Source: a bacterium (lineage in GTDB: Bacteria > Patescibacteriota > Minisyncoccia > Phycocordibacterales > UBA2100). From it: 50,706 bases of DNA. Positions 1 through 7,415 of the stretch are shown piece by piece. The translations under genes and the position numbers were made by a program. Every line of letters begins with the position of its first letter. Within the stretch, counting starts at the first letter, position 1. The notes beneath the pieces are model-generated. The model made no database searches and had not been told where the DNA came from. It saw only the letters and a program-made list of their open reading frames with translations. The DNA is taken from positions 1 through 50,706 of the forward strand of contig JAUSJH010000017.1 in the NCBI GenBank assembly GCA_030647655.1. Direction: 5' to 3'.

Positions 1-2488
1 CTCCCGCGTCAGCGAGAGGAATGGCAGAGGTGATGCCTTGGAGGATGGTGGTTCCTGTGACGGTGAGGTTAGTGGAGGTGGCGTCCGTACTCGAGGCATT
101 GACCATTCGGAGGTTGGTGATGGTGGAGGTGCCGGAGTTGATGAGAACGCCGTCTCCTGCAGTGGCAGGAGAGAGGTACGTGCCAATGTCGGTCCAACTG
201 GAACCCGAAATACACGTCCCATTGACCGCCCAGCACCCACCGGTCAGGTTGACGCCGTTGGCGAAGCTCGAGGTCGCGGTACTCGATACGTACAGAGCTT
301 TTGAAAGAGTCGTTGAGGCGTTGGTCAGGGTGAGAATGGTCGAGGTTCCGGTCAAGGCGTCGGAGGAAGTGCCAATCGCAAAAACTCCGGAGGCCGCGGT
401 TAATCCCCAGTGCTTGAGATCCACCCCGGCGTTGGTATCGGAGAGGACGAGCTGCGGGCGGAAGGTGGCCGAGGCGGAACTGCTTGCGACTTGGAGAGAC
501 CAGAACGGAGTGGTCGTCCCGATGCCGACCTTCCCCGCGAAAGTGCTGGAGGCGGTGGTTGAGGTGGCAATGAATGAAGAGGACATCAGTATGTTCTGCA
601 CGTTAAGGTTGCCGCGGAAGAGTGAGTTGCCTGCAACCTCTAATATGTCGCCGGTCGTGGTCGTAGCGGTGGTACCGATCAGGATGACGTAGCCGGTATT
701 GGAGGGGTATACGGCGAGACTGTCGCTCGTGGTCGCGAAGAGATTGCTGCCACTTCCACCACCACCGGTAAGATCGGCGCCCCAGCCGGGAATGCCACCG
801 GATACCTTTAAGACCGTGCCCGAGCTACCGATGCCGAGTCGTGCAAGCGTGGTCGGACTGCTTGCATAGAGAATATCGCCGGCCACGTACACACTTTGGT
901 CAGTGCCGCCGTATACGGTCGACAGTGTTGAAGTAGCGGAGACAACACCGCCGACTGCTTGGAGAGGCCCCGTGAGCGAGCCGATGCCGAGAGTGGTCGT
1001 GGTCGCGTTCGTCGTCTTCAAGTTCAACGCTTCAAGCCAGCCCGTAGAGGTCGCGTTGGTGTTGTACAGAGAGGTCGCGAAGAAGGTGGTGGTCGTCGCG
1101 TTGGTCGCTTGAAGCGTTGTTGCGAAGAAATCCGTGGTCGTCGCGTGAGTTCCTTGGAAGATGGTTGAGAAAAGATTGCTCGATGTGGCATTAGTGACAT
1201 TGAGATTCAGTGCGTTCAGCCAGCCTGTCGAGGTGGCGTTGGTATTTTGCAACGTCGTGGCAAAGAAGTTTGTCGTCGTCGCGTTGGTTGCCTGAAGCGT
1301 TGTTGCGAATAGATTCGTCGAGGTCGCGTTCGTCGCGGTAAGGTTCGTCGTCGTGGCGTTTGTGGTCGTTGCGTTGGTCGCGATGAGATTGGTGGTGGTG
1401 AGATTGGCAATGGCATCAATAACTGCCGTGGAGAAGTGGGCGAGCGTGGCAAAAAGATTGGTCGAGGTCGCATTGGTCGTCGTTGCATTCGTCGCAAAGA
1501 GATTGGTCGAGGAGGAAACAGTAAGTGTGACGGAACCGCCAGTAAAAGCGCCTGTGACTGTGAGATTCCCTGTAACGGTCGTGGATGCAAGATTCGTGTC
1601 GCCACTTGCAGAAAGTGTGGTGGCAGAGACTGAAGCGCCTGATAGAGAGCCGCCGCTGATAGATGCGCCCGTGATGCTGACGTTGGCGAGCTGGTCTATT
1701 TTGTTGGCTTGTGCAGCAACGTTGTAGTTCTGGACGATGGCGGTTGAGTTCGCGCCCGAAAGTGAGAATATCTTGCTCGACAGTTTGTTGTCGAGTTCGT
1801 TGAGATTTTGGTTGAGTATATCTTCGGTGACACCTCCTTGCGCGATGGTGTACGAGGGTAAAGCGCGTTCGATGATGCGTTCGACCACGGGATAGTTGTT
1901 GACTATAGTTGGTCGCTGTGATGCCGGAGCGGACGCAGGTTTCGTTGCTGCAACGACGGGCCTCTCTTCTTCAACTGTCTTCTGCCAACGTGGAGGTATG
2001 TAATCAGATTCGTTCCTCGGAGAACCCCACAGAGAAGTGAGCCAGTCGAAGAAAGAACCTGCCGCACCTCCGGCTGCTGCGAGTTCGCCCTTAGGCAGAA
2101 AATGAGAACCTGACGTGAGACGACTGTAGGTCGCATCTCCTCCAGCAAGGAAACCAACCGTGAGAAGTAGGGCCGCGACGATTGAGACGACTTCTCTTCG
2201 TGACTGTGTTCGAGCTCGCTGTGCTAGCTCCCGAGTTTTGAGACGCTGGTAATCTTGTAGGCGTTTCTGGGCCAGTTGTTCTAGACGCCTCCCATGCTCC
2301 CGCTCCTTATGCAAAAGGAAAGAACGGAGTGCCACCTGACGTACATACCAATGCTGCCCCACTCGTTTTGAGGGTATCTCTCCTTTCCTACAAAATTGAG
2401 TTATGTACTCGTTGGTGACCCCGAAATCACGTCCGGCCTCAACGGCGGAAATATACGCCTCTCCGTTAAAATATATTTTATCTGACAT
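1..2488 (-). CDS. Large repeat-rich surface/fibre protein, 3' end truncated by the window edge: N-terminal HTH-like domain, basic coiled coil, TM helix, then degenerate TNATSTN(L/F)FATTLQ repeats and tail-fibre-like GIGTTTP segments
   Basis: Manual minus-strand translation from CAT at 2486-2488: MSDKIYFNGEAYISAVEAGRDFGVTNEYITQFCRKGEIPSKRVGQHWYVRQ... then REVVSIVAALLLTVGFLAGG (TM), ...NATSTNLFATTLQATNATTTNFFATTLQNTNATSTGWLNALNLN..., ...AGKVGIGTTTPFWSLQV.... The frame stays open to base 2; the ORF track misses it because the stop lies outside the window. Confidence 0.85.
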   Translation of the reverse strand, partial: MSDKIYFNGEAYISAVEAGRDFGVTNEYITQFCRKGEIPSKRVGQHWYVRQVALRSFLLHKEREHGRRLEQLAQKRLQDYQRLKTRELAQRARTQSRREVVSIVAALLLTVGFLAGGDATYSRLTSGSHFLPKGELAAAGGAAGSFFDWLTSLWGSPRNESDYIPPRWQKTVEEERPVVAATKPASAPASQRPTIVNNYPVVERIIERALPSYTIAQGGVTEDILNQNLNELDNKLSSKIFSLSGANSTAIVQNYNVAAQANKIDQLANVSITGASISGGSLSGASVSATTLSASGDTNLASTTVTGNLTVTGAFTGGSVTLTVSSSTNLFATNATTTNATSTNLFATLAHFSTAVIDAIANLTTTNLIATNATTTNATTTNLTATNATSTNLFATTLQATNATTTNFFATTLQNTNATSTGWLNALNLNVTNATSSNLFSTIFQGTHATTTDFFATTLQATNATTTTFFATSLYNTNATSTGWLEALNLKTTNATTTTLGIGSLTGPLQAVGGVVSATSTLSTVYGGTDQSVYVAGDILYASSPTTLARLGIGSSGTVLKVSGGIPGWGADLTGGGGSGSNLFATTSDSLAVYPSNTGYVILIGTTATTTTGDILEVAGNSLFRGNLNVQNILMSSSFIATSTTASSTFAGKVGIGTTTPFWSLQVASSSASATFRPQLVLSDTNAGVDLKHWGLTAASGVFAIGTSSDALTGTSTILTLTNASTTLSKALYVSSTATSSFANGVNLTGGCWAVNGTCISGSSWTDIGTYLSPATAGDGVLINSGTSTITNLRMVNASSTDATSTNLTVTGTTILQGITSAIPLADAG
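1000..1520 (-). repeat. Degenerate tandem repeat region coding NAT(S/T)TN(L/F)FATTLQ-type units; includes a ~183-nt-period duplication (NTNATSTGWL(N/E)ALNL(N/K))
   Basis: gcttcaagccagcc near 1029 and gcgttcagccagcc near 1212 with matching flanks, offset 183 nt = 61 codons; many shorter gtcgtcgcgttggt... copies between. Confidence 0.85.
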
Positions 2489-2624
2489 GAGGCTCGTATT
2501 GACGAATTGTCTATATTTTACGATGCATTTCGCCGACCCGGCCTGCCTTAAAATGGAATCAGTGGATAACAAAAAAGACTCACGGGTTAGCGCGTCAGTG
2601 TATTACACACAATTAGAGAAATAA

Positions 2625-4085
2625 TCAGGCCTCTTTGATCAATTTCAACGTAAGCTCTCTTAGTGTAGACGGGTCCGCAGCTCCCTTGGTGGCCTTCATT
2701 GATTGCCCGACAAGATATTCGAGCGCCGCTAGCTTCCCAGCTCTATAATCAGCGACGACTGAAGGATTTGTGGCGAGCGTACTCCTCACCACAGCCTCAA
2801 AATCGCTTCCTGCGCTCATTTGATATAAATTCTCACTTCTGGCGACCTCTTCTGGATCTCTGCCACTTTTTACCGACTCCGCGAGTATGCCCTTTGCGGC
2901 ACGGGACGATATCTTGCGTTCAGAGAGCATTTCAATGACTTTGCTGAAATTACGTGCCGAGATTGGCATATTAGCTCGATAATCTGTATCTCGTTTCTCG
3001 TCATCTCGGAGTAGCGCTACCAGATCGTTCGCAATGTAGTTACTGGCGAGTACTACACGGGATTTGTCGCCCTTGAAGCCCGCTATAACCCCCTCAAAGA
3101 AGGCCCCGAGCATGGGTTCGCGCATATACAGCTCTGTGTCCTCTCCCTTAACCCCAAGTGCGAGGTAGCGACTGCGCCTCTCTCTCGGTAGCTCCGGCAG
3201 ACTCTTGCGCAGTGTCTCTTCGGAGTACTCTGGAAGCTCAGACAATTTGAGCGATGGGAGATCGGGATCGGGAAAATATCGGTAATCGGCACTACCCTCT
3301 TTTACGCGTTGTACGAATGTCGATTGCTTGCTCTCGTCCCACCCGCGCGTCTCTTGCACTACCTTCTCTCCGCGCTCGAGCAATGCTGTCTGTCTTTTTA
3401 TTTCATACTCAACCGCCCTCTCCATCGCGCGAAATGAATTGAGATTCTTTATTTCTACCTTGGTGCCAAGTTGATTTCCCTTCGAAACCGATACGTTTGC
3501 CTCCACACGCATTTCCCCCTTTTCCATATTGGCATCACTCGCACCAAGGGTGCGCAGAAGAAGCTGTAGTTCGCGCGCGAAGTCTCCTGCTTGTTTAGCA
3601 GAGGTGATGACCGGCTCGGTCACAAGCTCCATAAGCGGGACGCCTGCGCGATTGTAATCTATGGTCGTCACTCCCCCTTGCCCTGAGCTTGTCGAAGGGT
3701 CTTCGGTATGAACAGAGCTCGCTGTGTCTTCTTCGAGATGTATACGCGTGATAGCGATTCCGTTCAGTTCCCCACCTGAGACCAGTGGGTATTCATATTG
3801 TGAAAGCTGGTAGCCTTTGGGCAGGTCGGGATAGAAATAATTCTTACGGTCGAACTCGGTATAATCGGCGAGAGTGGCGCCGAGCGCCACTCCCACGCGC
3901 AATACACTTTTAACGGCTTCTGCATTGATAACGGGGAGCGTGCCCGGATGCGCCATGCATATGGGACAGATATTTACATTGGGTCTCGTCTCATTCGCGT
4001 CGTTCTTCGAGGAGCAAAACATTTTGGTGCGAGTTTTCAACTCAGAGTGTATCTCGAGACCGATAGTGGGGATGTACTCACTCAT
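2625..4085 (-). CDS. gatB: Aspartyl/glutamyl-tRNA(Asn/Gln) amidotransferase subunit B
   Basis: IGLEIHSELKTRTKMFCSSKN, CPICMAHPGTLPV, FYPDLPKGYQLSQYEYPL, DYNRAGVPLMELVTEPV and the C-terminal GatB/Yqey-like domain. Confidence 0.97.
   Translation of the reverse strand: MSEYIPTIGLEIHSELKTRTKMFCSSKNDANETRPNVNICPICMAHPGTLPVINAEAVKSVLRVGVALGATLADYTEFDRKNYFYPDLPKGYQLSQYEYPLVSGGELNGIAITRIHLEEDTASSVHTEDPSTSSGQGGVTTIDYNRAGVPLMELVTEPVITSAKQAGDFARELQLLLRTLGASDANMEKGEMRVEANVSVSKGNQLGTKVEIKNLNSFRAMERAVEYEIKRQTALLERGEKVVQETRGWDESKQSTFVQRVKEGSADYRYFPDPDLPSLKLSELPEYSEETLRKSLPELPRERRSRYLALGVKGEDTELYMREPMLGAFFEGVIAGFKGDKSRVVLASNYIANDLVALLRDDEKRDTDYRANMPISARNFSKVIEMLSERKISSRAAKGILAESVKSGRDPEEVARSENLYQMSAGSDFEAVVRSTLATNPSVVADYRAGKLAALEYLVGQSMKATKGAADPSTLRELTLKLIKEA
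3675..3701 (-). repeat. 27-nt in-frame insertion GACCCTTCGACAAGCTCAGGGCAAGGG (encodes DPSTSSGQG) inside gatB
   Basis: Read directly on the minus strand; interrupts GatB just before the conserved (V)xxxDYNRAGVPL motif. Confidence 0.8.
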
Positions 4086-4125
4086 GTCGCTACTTTACCA
4101 CTCTCACTTATAACTTCCAAAGTGA

Positions 4126-4233
4126 GTAACACCGGCGCACGCTTCAGAGGGGCTCTGCAGCGCGTCGGCGCGAAGCCCGAGGATTTTTCCAGCAGGAAAA
4201 ATCCGTACCCGAAGAAGCGTGCGCCGGTGTTAC
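4126..4233. repeat. 20-bp perfect inverted repeat enclosing internal hairpins, between secA and gatB
   Basis: 4126-4145 GTAACACCGGCGCACGCTTC and 4214-4233 GAAGCGTGCGCCGGTGTTAC are exact reverse complements; inner GGATTTTTCC-AGCA-GGAAAAATCC (4181-4204). Right arm overlaps the secA stop codon (4230-4232). Confidence 0.9.
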
Positions 4234-6734
4234 GGAACGACCCTCCACTCGCCGCTCGCGAGTAAGACTTCGGCTTTTTTGTATTTCATCTCCCGTGTCT
4301 CTGCACCATTGGTAATAGTCACGCGATCGTTGCGTTCATAGACTTTTCTTTGCGCAGAGTCAGTCTGTGTAAGCATGCGTGCAGACGCTTCTACCGCTTT
4401 CCGTTCTGGTGCGGCTCTCACACCTCCCTCCACAAGATTCGGGAGAATATTCCCAATCTGCATCGTATATGTTTCTTCCATGGTTTGGAACAACTTAAGG
4501 CCCTCCTTTTTGTATTCGACGAGGGGGTCGCGTTGGCCGTAGGCGCGCAAATTCACGGAGTTGCGCAAATATTCCATCGCCTCCAAGTGCTCGACCCAGA
4601 GAAAGTCGATAGTTTGTAACAGGAATCGCCGCACGACTGTGTAGAATGAATCCCCGAGTTGTTCTTTCTTCTTGACTATCGAGGTTTCCAAGTCCGTATT
4701 GCCGAGTGCCACGCGCAAAAGCTCTTCGTCGATTGCACTTTGATCACCTGTGAGAAGCGAGCGACGTCGCGCATAGACACTCTGGCGCTGAATGTTCAAG
4801 ACATCGTCATACGCAAGCACGTGTTTGCGCGCATCGAAATTCAACTCCTCAATGCGCGTCTGGGCTTTTTCGAGCGACTTGGTAATCATAGAATTGTAGA
4901 TCGGCTCGTCTTCCGGGATCTTGAAGGTCCCCATCACGCGCTTGATGACGTCGGATGCGAAGACTCGCATGAGAGAATCCTCGAGCGAAACGAAGAATTG
5001 CGTCTCACCCGGATCTCCCTGACGACCGGATCTGCCGCGAAGTTGATTGTCGATACGTCGCGCTTCGTGCCGCTCGGTGCCCAATACGAAGAGCCCGCCC
5101 GTCTTTTTCACTTCTTCGTATGCATCCACACTCCCAGGATTTCCGCCGAGCTTGATGTCGACACCGCGCCCCGCCATGTTGGTCGCGATGGTGACACCGC
5201 CGCGTTTCCCTGCCTGTGCGATGATCTCTCCCTCGCGCTCGTGGTTTTTTGCATTGAGTATCTCGTGCGGAATGCCCTCCTGTTTGAAGTACACCGAGAG
5301 CATTTCATTTTTCTCCACCGATACAGTGCCGACGAGAACAGGCTGGCCCTTCTCGTGCAAACTCCGTACGTGCCGCGCGATGGCTTTGTACTTTCCCGAC
5401 TCCGTCTGGAAGATGAGATCCTCGTGGTCTGTACGCGCAGCCGACTTGTTGGTGGGCACGACGACCGTATTGAGTCCGTAAACCTTGTAGAACTCTTCGG
5501 CGGAGGTCTGCGCGGTGCCCGTCATTCCCGAGAGCTTGGCGTAGAGACGGAAATAATTTTGGAAGGTAATGGAGGCGAACGTGCGGCTCTCTTGCTGCAT
5601 TGGCACACCTTCTTTGGATTCTATAGCCTGATGCAGGCCCTCGGACCATCTGCGCCCCGGCTGGAGACGCCCGGTAAATTCATCCACGATGACAATCTCG
5701 CCATCCTTTACTACATACTCCTTATCGCGCTCAAAAAGCGCCTTTGCCCGCACGGCGGTCTCGAGGTGATGAACATATTTGATACCGGCATCGGTGTATA
5801 TATTTCCGACTCCGAGCATCTCTTGGGCTTTTTCAATGCCGCTATCGGTGAGCGATATCTGCTTATGCTTGTGGTCTATCGTATAATCTTCTTCGGGGGT
5901 AAGTGCAGCAGCTATCGCAGTGAAGCGGCCGTAGAGCGATTCGGCGTCTGAGACCGGCGCGGATATGATAAGCGGCGTACGCGCCTCGTCGATTAATATC
6001 GAGTCTATCTCGTCGACGATGGCGAAGTGATAGCCACGCTGACGCAAAACGCTTGCTTCGTATTCGAGATTATCGCGCAAATAATCGAATCCGAACTCAT
6101 TATTAGTGCCATAGGTAATATCAGCCGCATACGCTTCGCGTCTCGTGCATGGTCGCAAAAAATCCTGCATGACCTTGAATCCGCCCATTTGGTCGCGTTC
6201 TTTTTCTTCCTCCGAACGCTCGTCGGTCGGGACGTGCGCTGGATCATAAATAAATGAAGCTTCGTGATTGAGGATGCCGACCGAGATCCCGAGCGCGTAA
6301 TAGATCTGACCCATCCATACTGCATCGCGGCGCGAGAGATAATCGTTGACAGTGACGATGTGGACGCCAGAGCCATCAAGCGCGTTGAGGTATGCGGGTA
6401 ATGTAGCGACCAAGGTTTTGCCTTCGCCCGTGCGCATTTCACTGATATCACCATGGTGCAGTATCATGCCGCCTACAAGCTGCACGTCGAAATGTCGCTG
6501 GCCCAAGGTGCGTCGAGACGCCTCTCGCACTGTTGCAAATGCCTCCGGAGCAAGGACGTCGAGAGTCGCCCCTTCCCCGAGTCGTTTCCTGAACTCCGCT
6601 GTTTTTGCTTTGAGCGCGTCGTCAGAGAGCGCTTTCGTTTCCTCTTCACGTGCATTAACGGCAGCCACGATAGGCTCGGCGGCACGCAGAGCCGCGAGAT
6701 TTTCATCACCCAAAAGCCGCTTCCAGAATGCCAT
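4230..6734 (-). CDS. secA: Preprotein translocase ATPase SecA (start MAFWKRLLGDEN)
   Basis: LVGGMILHHGDISEMRTGEGKTLVATLPAYLNAL, VHIVTVNDYLSRRDA, FAIVDEIDSILIDEARTPLIIS, TNMAGRGVDIKLGG, RGRSGRQGDPG. ATG at 6734 chosen over the ORF start at 6752 because a TACGAT box sits 6 nt upstream. Confidence 0.97.
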   Translation of the reverse strand: MAFWKRLLGDENLAALRAAEPIVAAVNAREEETKALSDDALKAKTAEFRKRLGEGATLDVLAPEAFATVREASRRTLGQRHFDVQLVGGMILHHGDISEMRTGEGKTLVATLPAYLNALDGSGVHIVTVNDYLSRRDAVWMGQIYYALGISVGILNHEASFIYDPAHVPTDERSEEEKERDQMGGFKVMQDFLRPCTRREAYAADITYGTNNEFGFDYLRDNLEYEASVLRQRGYHFAIVDEIDSILIDEARTPLIISAPVSDAESLYGRFTAIAAALTPEEDYTIDHKHKQISLTDSGIEKAQEMLGVGNIYTDAGIKYVHHLETAVRAKALFERDKEYVVKDGEIVIVDEFTGRLQPGRRWSEGLHQAIESKEGVPMQQESRTFASITFQNYFRLYAKLSGMTGTAQTSAEEFYKVYGLNTVVVPTNKSAARTDHEDLIFQTESGKYKAIARHVRSLHEKGQPVLVGTVSVEKNEMLSVYFKQEGIPHEILNAKNHEREGEIIAQAGKRGGVTIATNMAGRGVDIKLGGNPGSVDAYEEVKKTGGLFVLGTERHEARRIDNQLRGRSGRQGDPGETQFFVSLEDSLMRVFASDVIKRVMGTFKIPEDEPIYNSMITKSLEKAQTRIEELNFDARKHVLAYDDVLNIQRQSVYARRRSLLTGDQSAIDEELLRVALGNTDLETSIVKKKEQLGDSFYTVVRRFLLQTIDFLWVEHLEAMEYLRNSVNLRAYGQRDPLVEYKKEGLKLFQTMEETYTMQIGNILPNLVEGGVRAAPERKAVEASARMLTQTDSAQRKVYERNDRVTITNGAETREMKYKKAEVLLASGEWRVVP

Positions 6735-6789
6735 TGTGGCATCGTACATCAAAACAATCGCTTACGCGATTGGAAATAGGCCCTAAAGA

Positions 6790-6817
6790 AACGATCCCTC
6801 CGAGAGGAGGGATCGTT
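6790..6817 (-). terminator. Strong hairpin downstream of the Lys-rich micro-ORF
   Basis: AACGATCCCTCC-GAGA-GGAGGGATCGTT, perfect 12-bp stem with 4-nt loop; minus-strand continuation is TCTTTAGGG. Confidence 0.75.
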
Positions 6818-6828
6818 CGAGAGAAATA

Positions 6829-6903
6829 CTATCGGCGTCTTTTCTTTGCCTTTTTCGCCTTCTTTCCCTTCTTTGCCTTTCGGGCCTTTTTCTTTTTTGC
6901 CAT
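6829..6903 (-). CDS. 24-aa extremely basic micro-protein MAKKKKARKAKKGKKAKKAKKRRR
   Basis: Codon-by-codon minus-strand translation from CAT 6901-6903 to TAG (cta 6829-6831); followed after ~11 nt by the 6790-6817 hairpin. Confidence 0.55.
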   Translation of the reverse strand: MAKKKKARKAKKGKKAKKAKKRRR

Positions 6904-7119
6904 ATATGTTTGCGCTAAGAGATTTTAAGTCGACCCGCATATCCTGCACGGTGTGCGACGATGCGTTTTACCTTTTCATTATTGCATTCGCGCGCGCATG
7001 TACGGCATTTTGCGCACAACGATGGGGATAACTCTGACGCGCGTAGTGGTCGAAGTCCGACGATTCTGCCGGACTTTATTCTTTTCCGAAATAAAAATAG
7101 TGTGAAATCTTCCGCGAGG

Positions 7120-7240
7120 AAAAATATCTCGAGGAAATTCTTTCTGGAGAGAACGGTAAGGCACAATATGGAGGACGGGTGCGAGCTCCAAAGTGAAAGT
7201 CTTATGTGAGTGCCGCCGCCCTCCACGCTATGCCCTACCA
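7120..7240 (-). ncRNA. Candidate ~120-nt structured small RNA with a 24-position rod-like stem
   Basis: 7239-7216 GGTAGGGCATAGCGTGGAGGGCGG pairs with 7178-7155 CCGTCCTCCATATTGTGCCTTACC (23/24 pairs including 5 G-U). Possible promoter TTGTCA (7274-7269)-N16-TACCCT (7252-7247); possible terminator 7150-7127 followed by TATTTTT. Confidence 0.4.
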
Positions 7241-7303
7241 GTACTAAGGGTATCATTCGCCGTAACTTTGACAACGGCTCAGAAAAGACCTTAAAACGCA
7301 AAC

Positions 7304-7319
7304 CCCGCCGTAAGGCGGG
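7304..7319 (-). terminator. Minus-strand terminator-like hairpin
   Basis: CCCGCC-TTAC-GGCGGG followed by GTTTGCGTTTT on the minus strand. Confidence 0.6.
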
Positions 7320-7321
7320 AT

Positions 7322-7372
7322 CTACGCGACTTTCAATCGAAACCACACTGCACACGAATGTGTGGCACTCAC
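7322..7372 (-). CDS. Possible 16-aa leaderless micro-ORF (MSATHSCAVWFRLKVA) or small RNA, directly upstream of a terminator hairpin
   Basis: TATAAT (7384-7379 minus)-GCGCCC-GTG start; TAG stop 2 nt before the 7304-7319 hairpin. Confidence 0.35.
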   Translation of the reverse strand: MSATHSCAVWFRLKVA

Positions 7373-7415
7373 GGGCGCATTATATCACGCCCGAAACTGT
7401 CAACAACGATTCTGT

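Noticed and set aside
1000-1520. Short-period repeats as a CRISPR array
   Set aside because: Repeats are degenerate, codon-periodic and coding (NATSTN), with no identical repeats separated by unique spacers.
21-1727. Plus-strand ORFs (223, 88, 69, 124 aa) and minus ORF 1216-1605 at the left end
   Set aside because: Out-of-frame or antisense readings of the repeat region of the 1-2488 minus gene.
2403-2624. 73-aa plus ORF
   Set aside because: Overlaps the HTH coding start and intergenic DNA; no recognisable motif or upstream signal.
4659-5951. 430-aa plus-strand ORF
   Set aside because: Fully antisense to secA, which has unambiguous SecA motifs; a codon-bias artefact.
6749-6949. 66-aa collagen-like GKEGKEGEKG frame
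   Set aside because: An alternate frame of the same A/G-rich tract; the MAKKKK frame has a cleaner start, stop and terminator placement.
7053-7086. Plus-strand terminator AAGTCCG...CGGACTT-TATTCTTTT
   Set aside because: No credible plus-strand gene upstream to terminate; noted only as part of the hub.
7155-7240. Is the rod-like RNA the 4.5S SRP RNA, 6S RNA, RNase P RNA or tmRNA?
   Set aside because: No GGAAGGAAGCAG apical motif, no GAGGAAAGTCC RNase P core and no tmRNA tRNA-like ends could be found; left as unassigned.
6915-7355. 146-aa minus ORF in the intergenic hub
   Set aside because: Runs through several hairpins and the candidate RNA stem; composition is unlike neighbouring genes. 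Kept as the main alternative explanation, not called.
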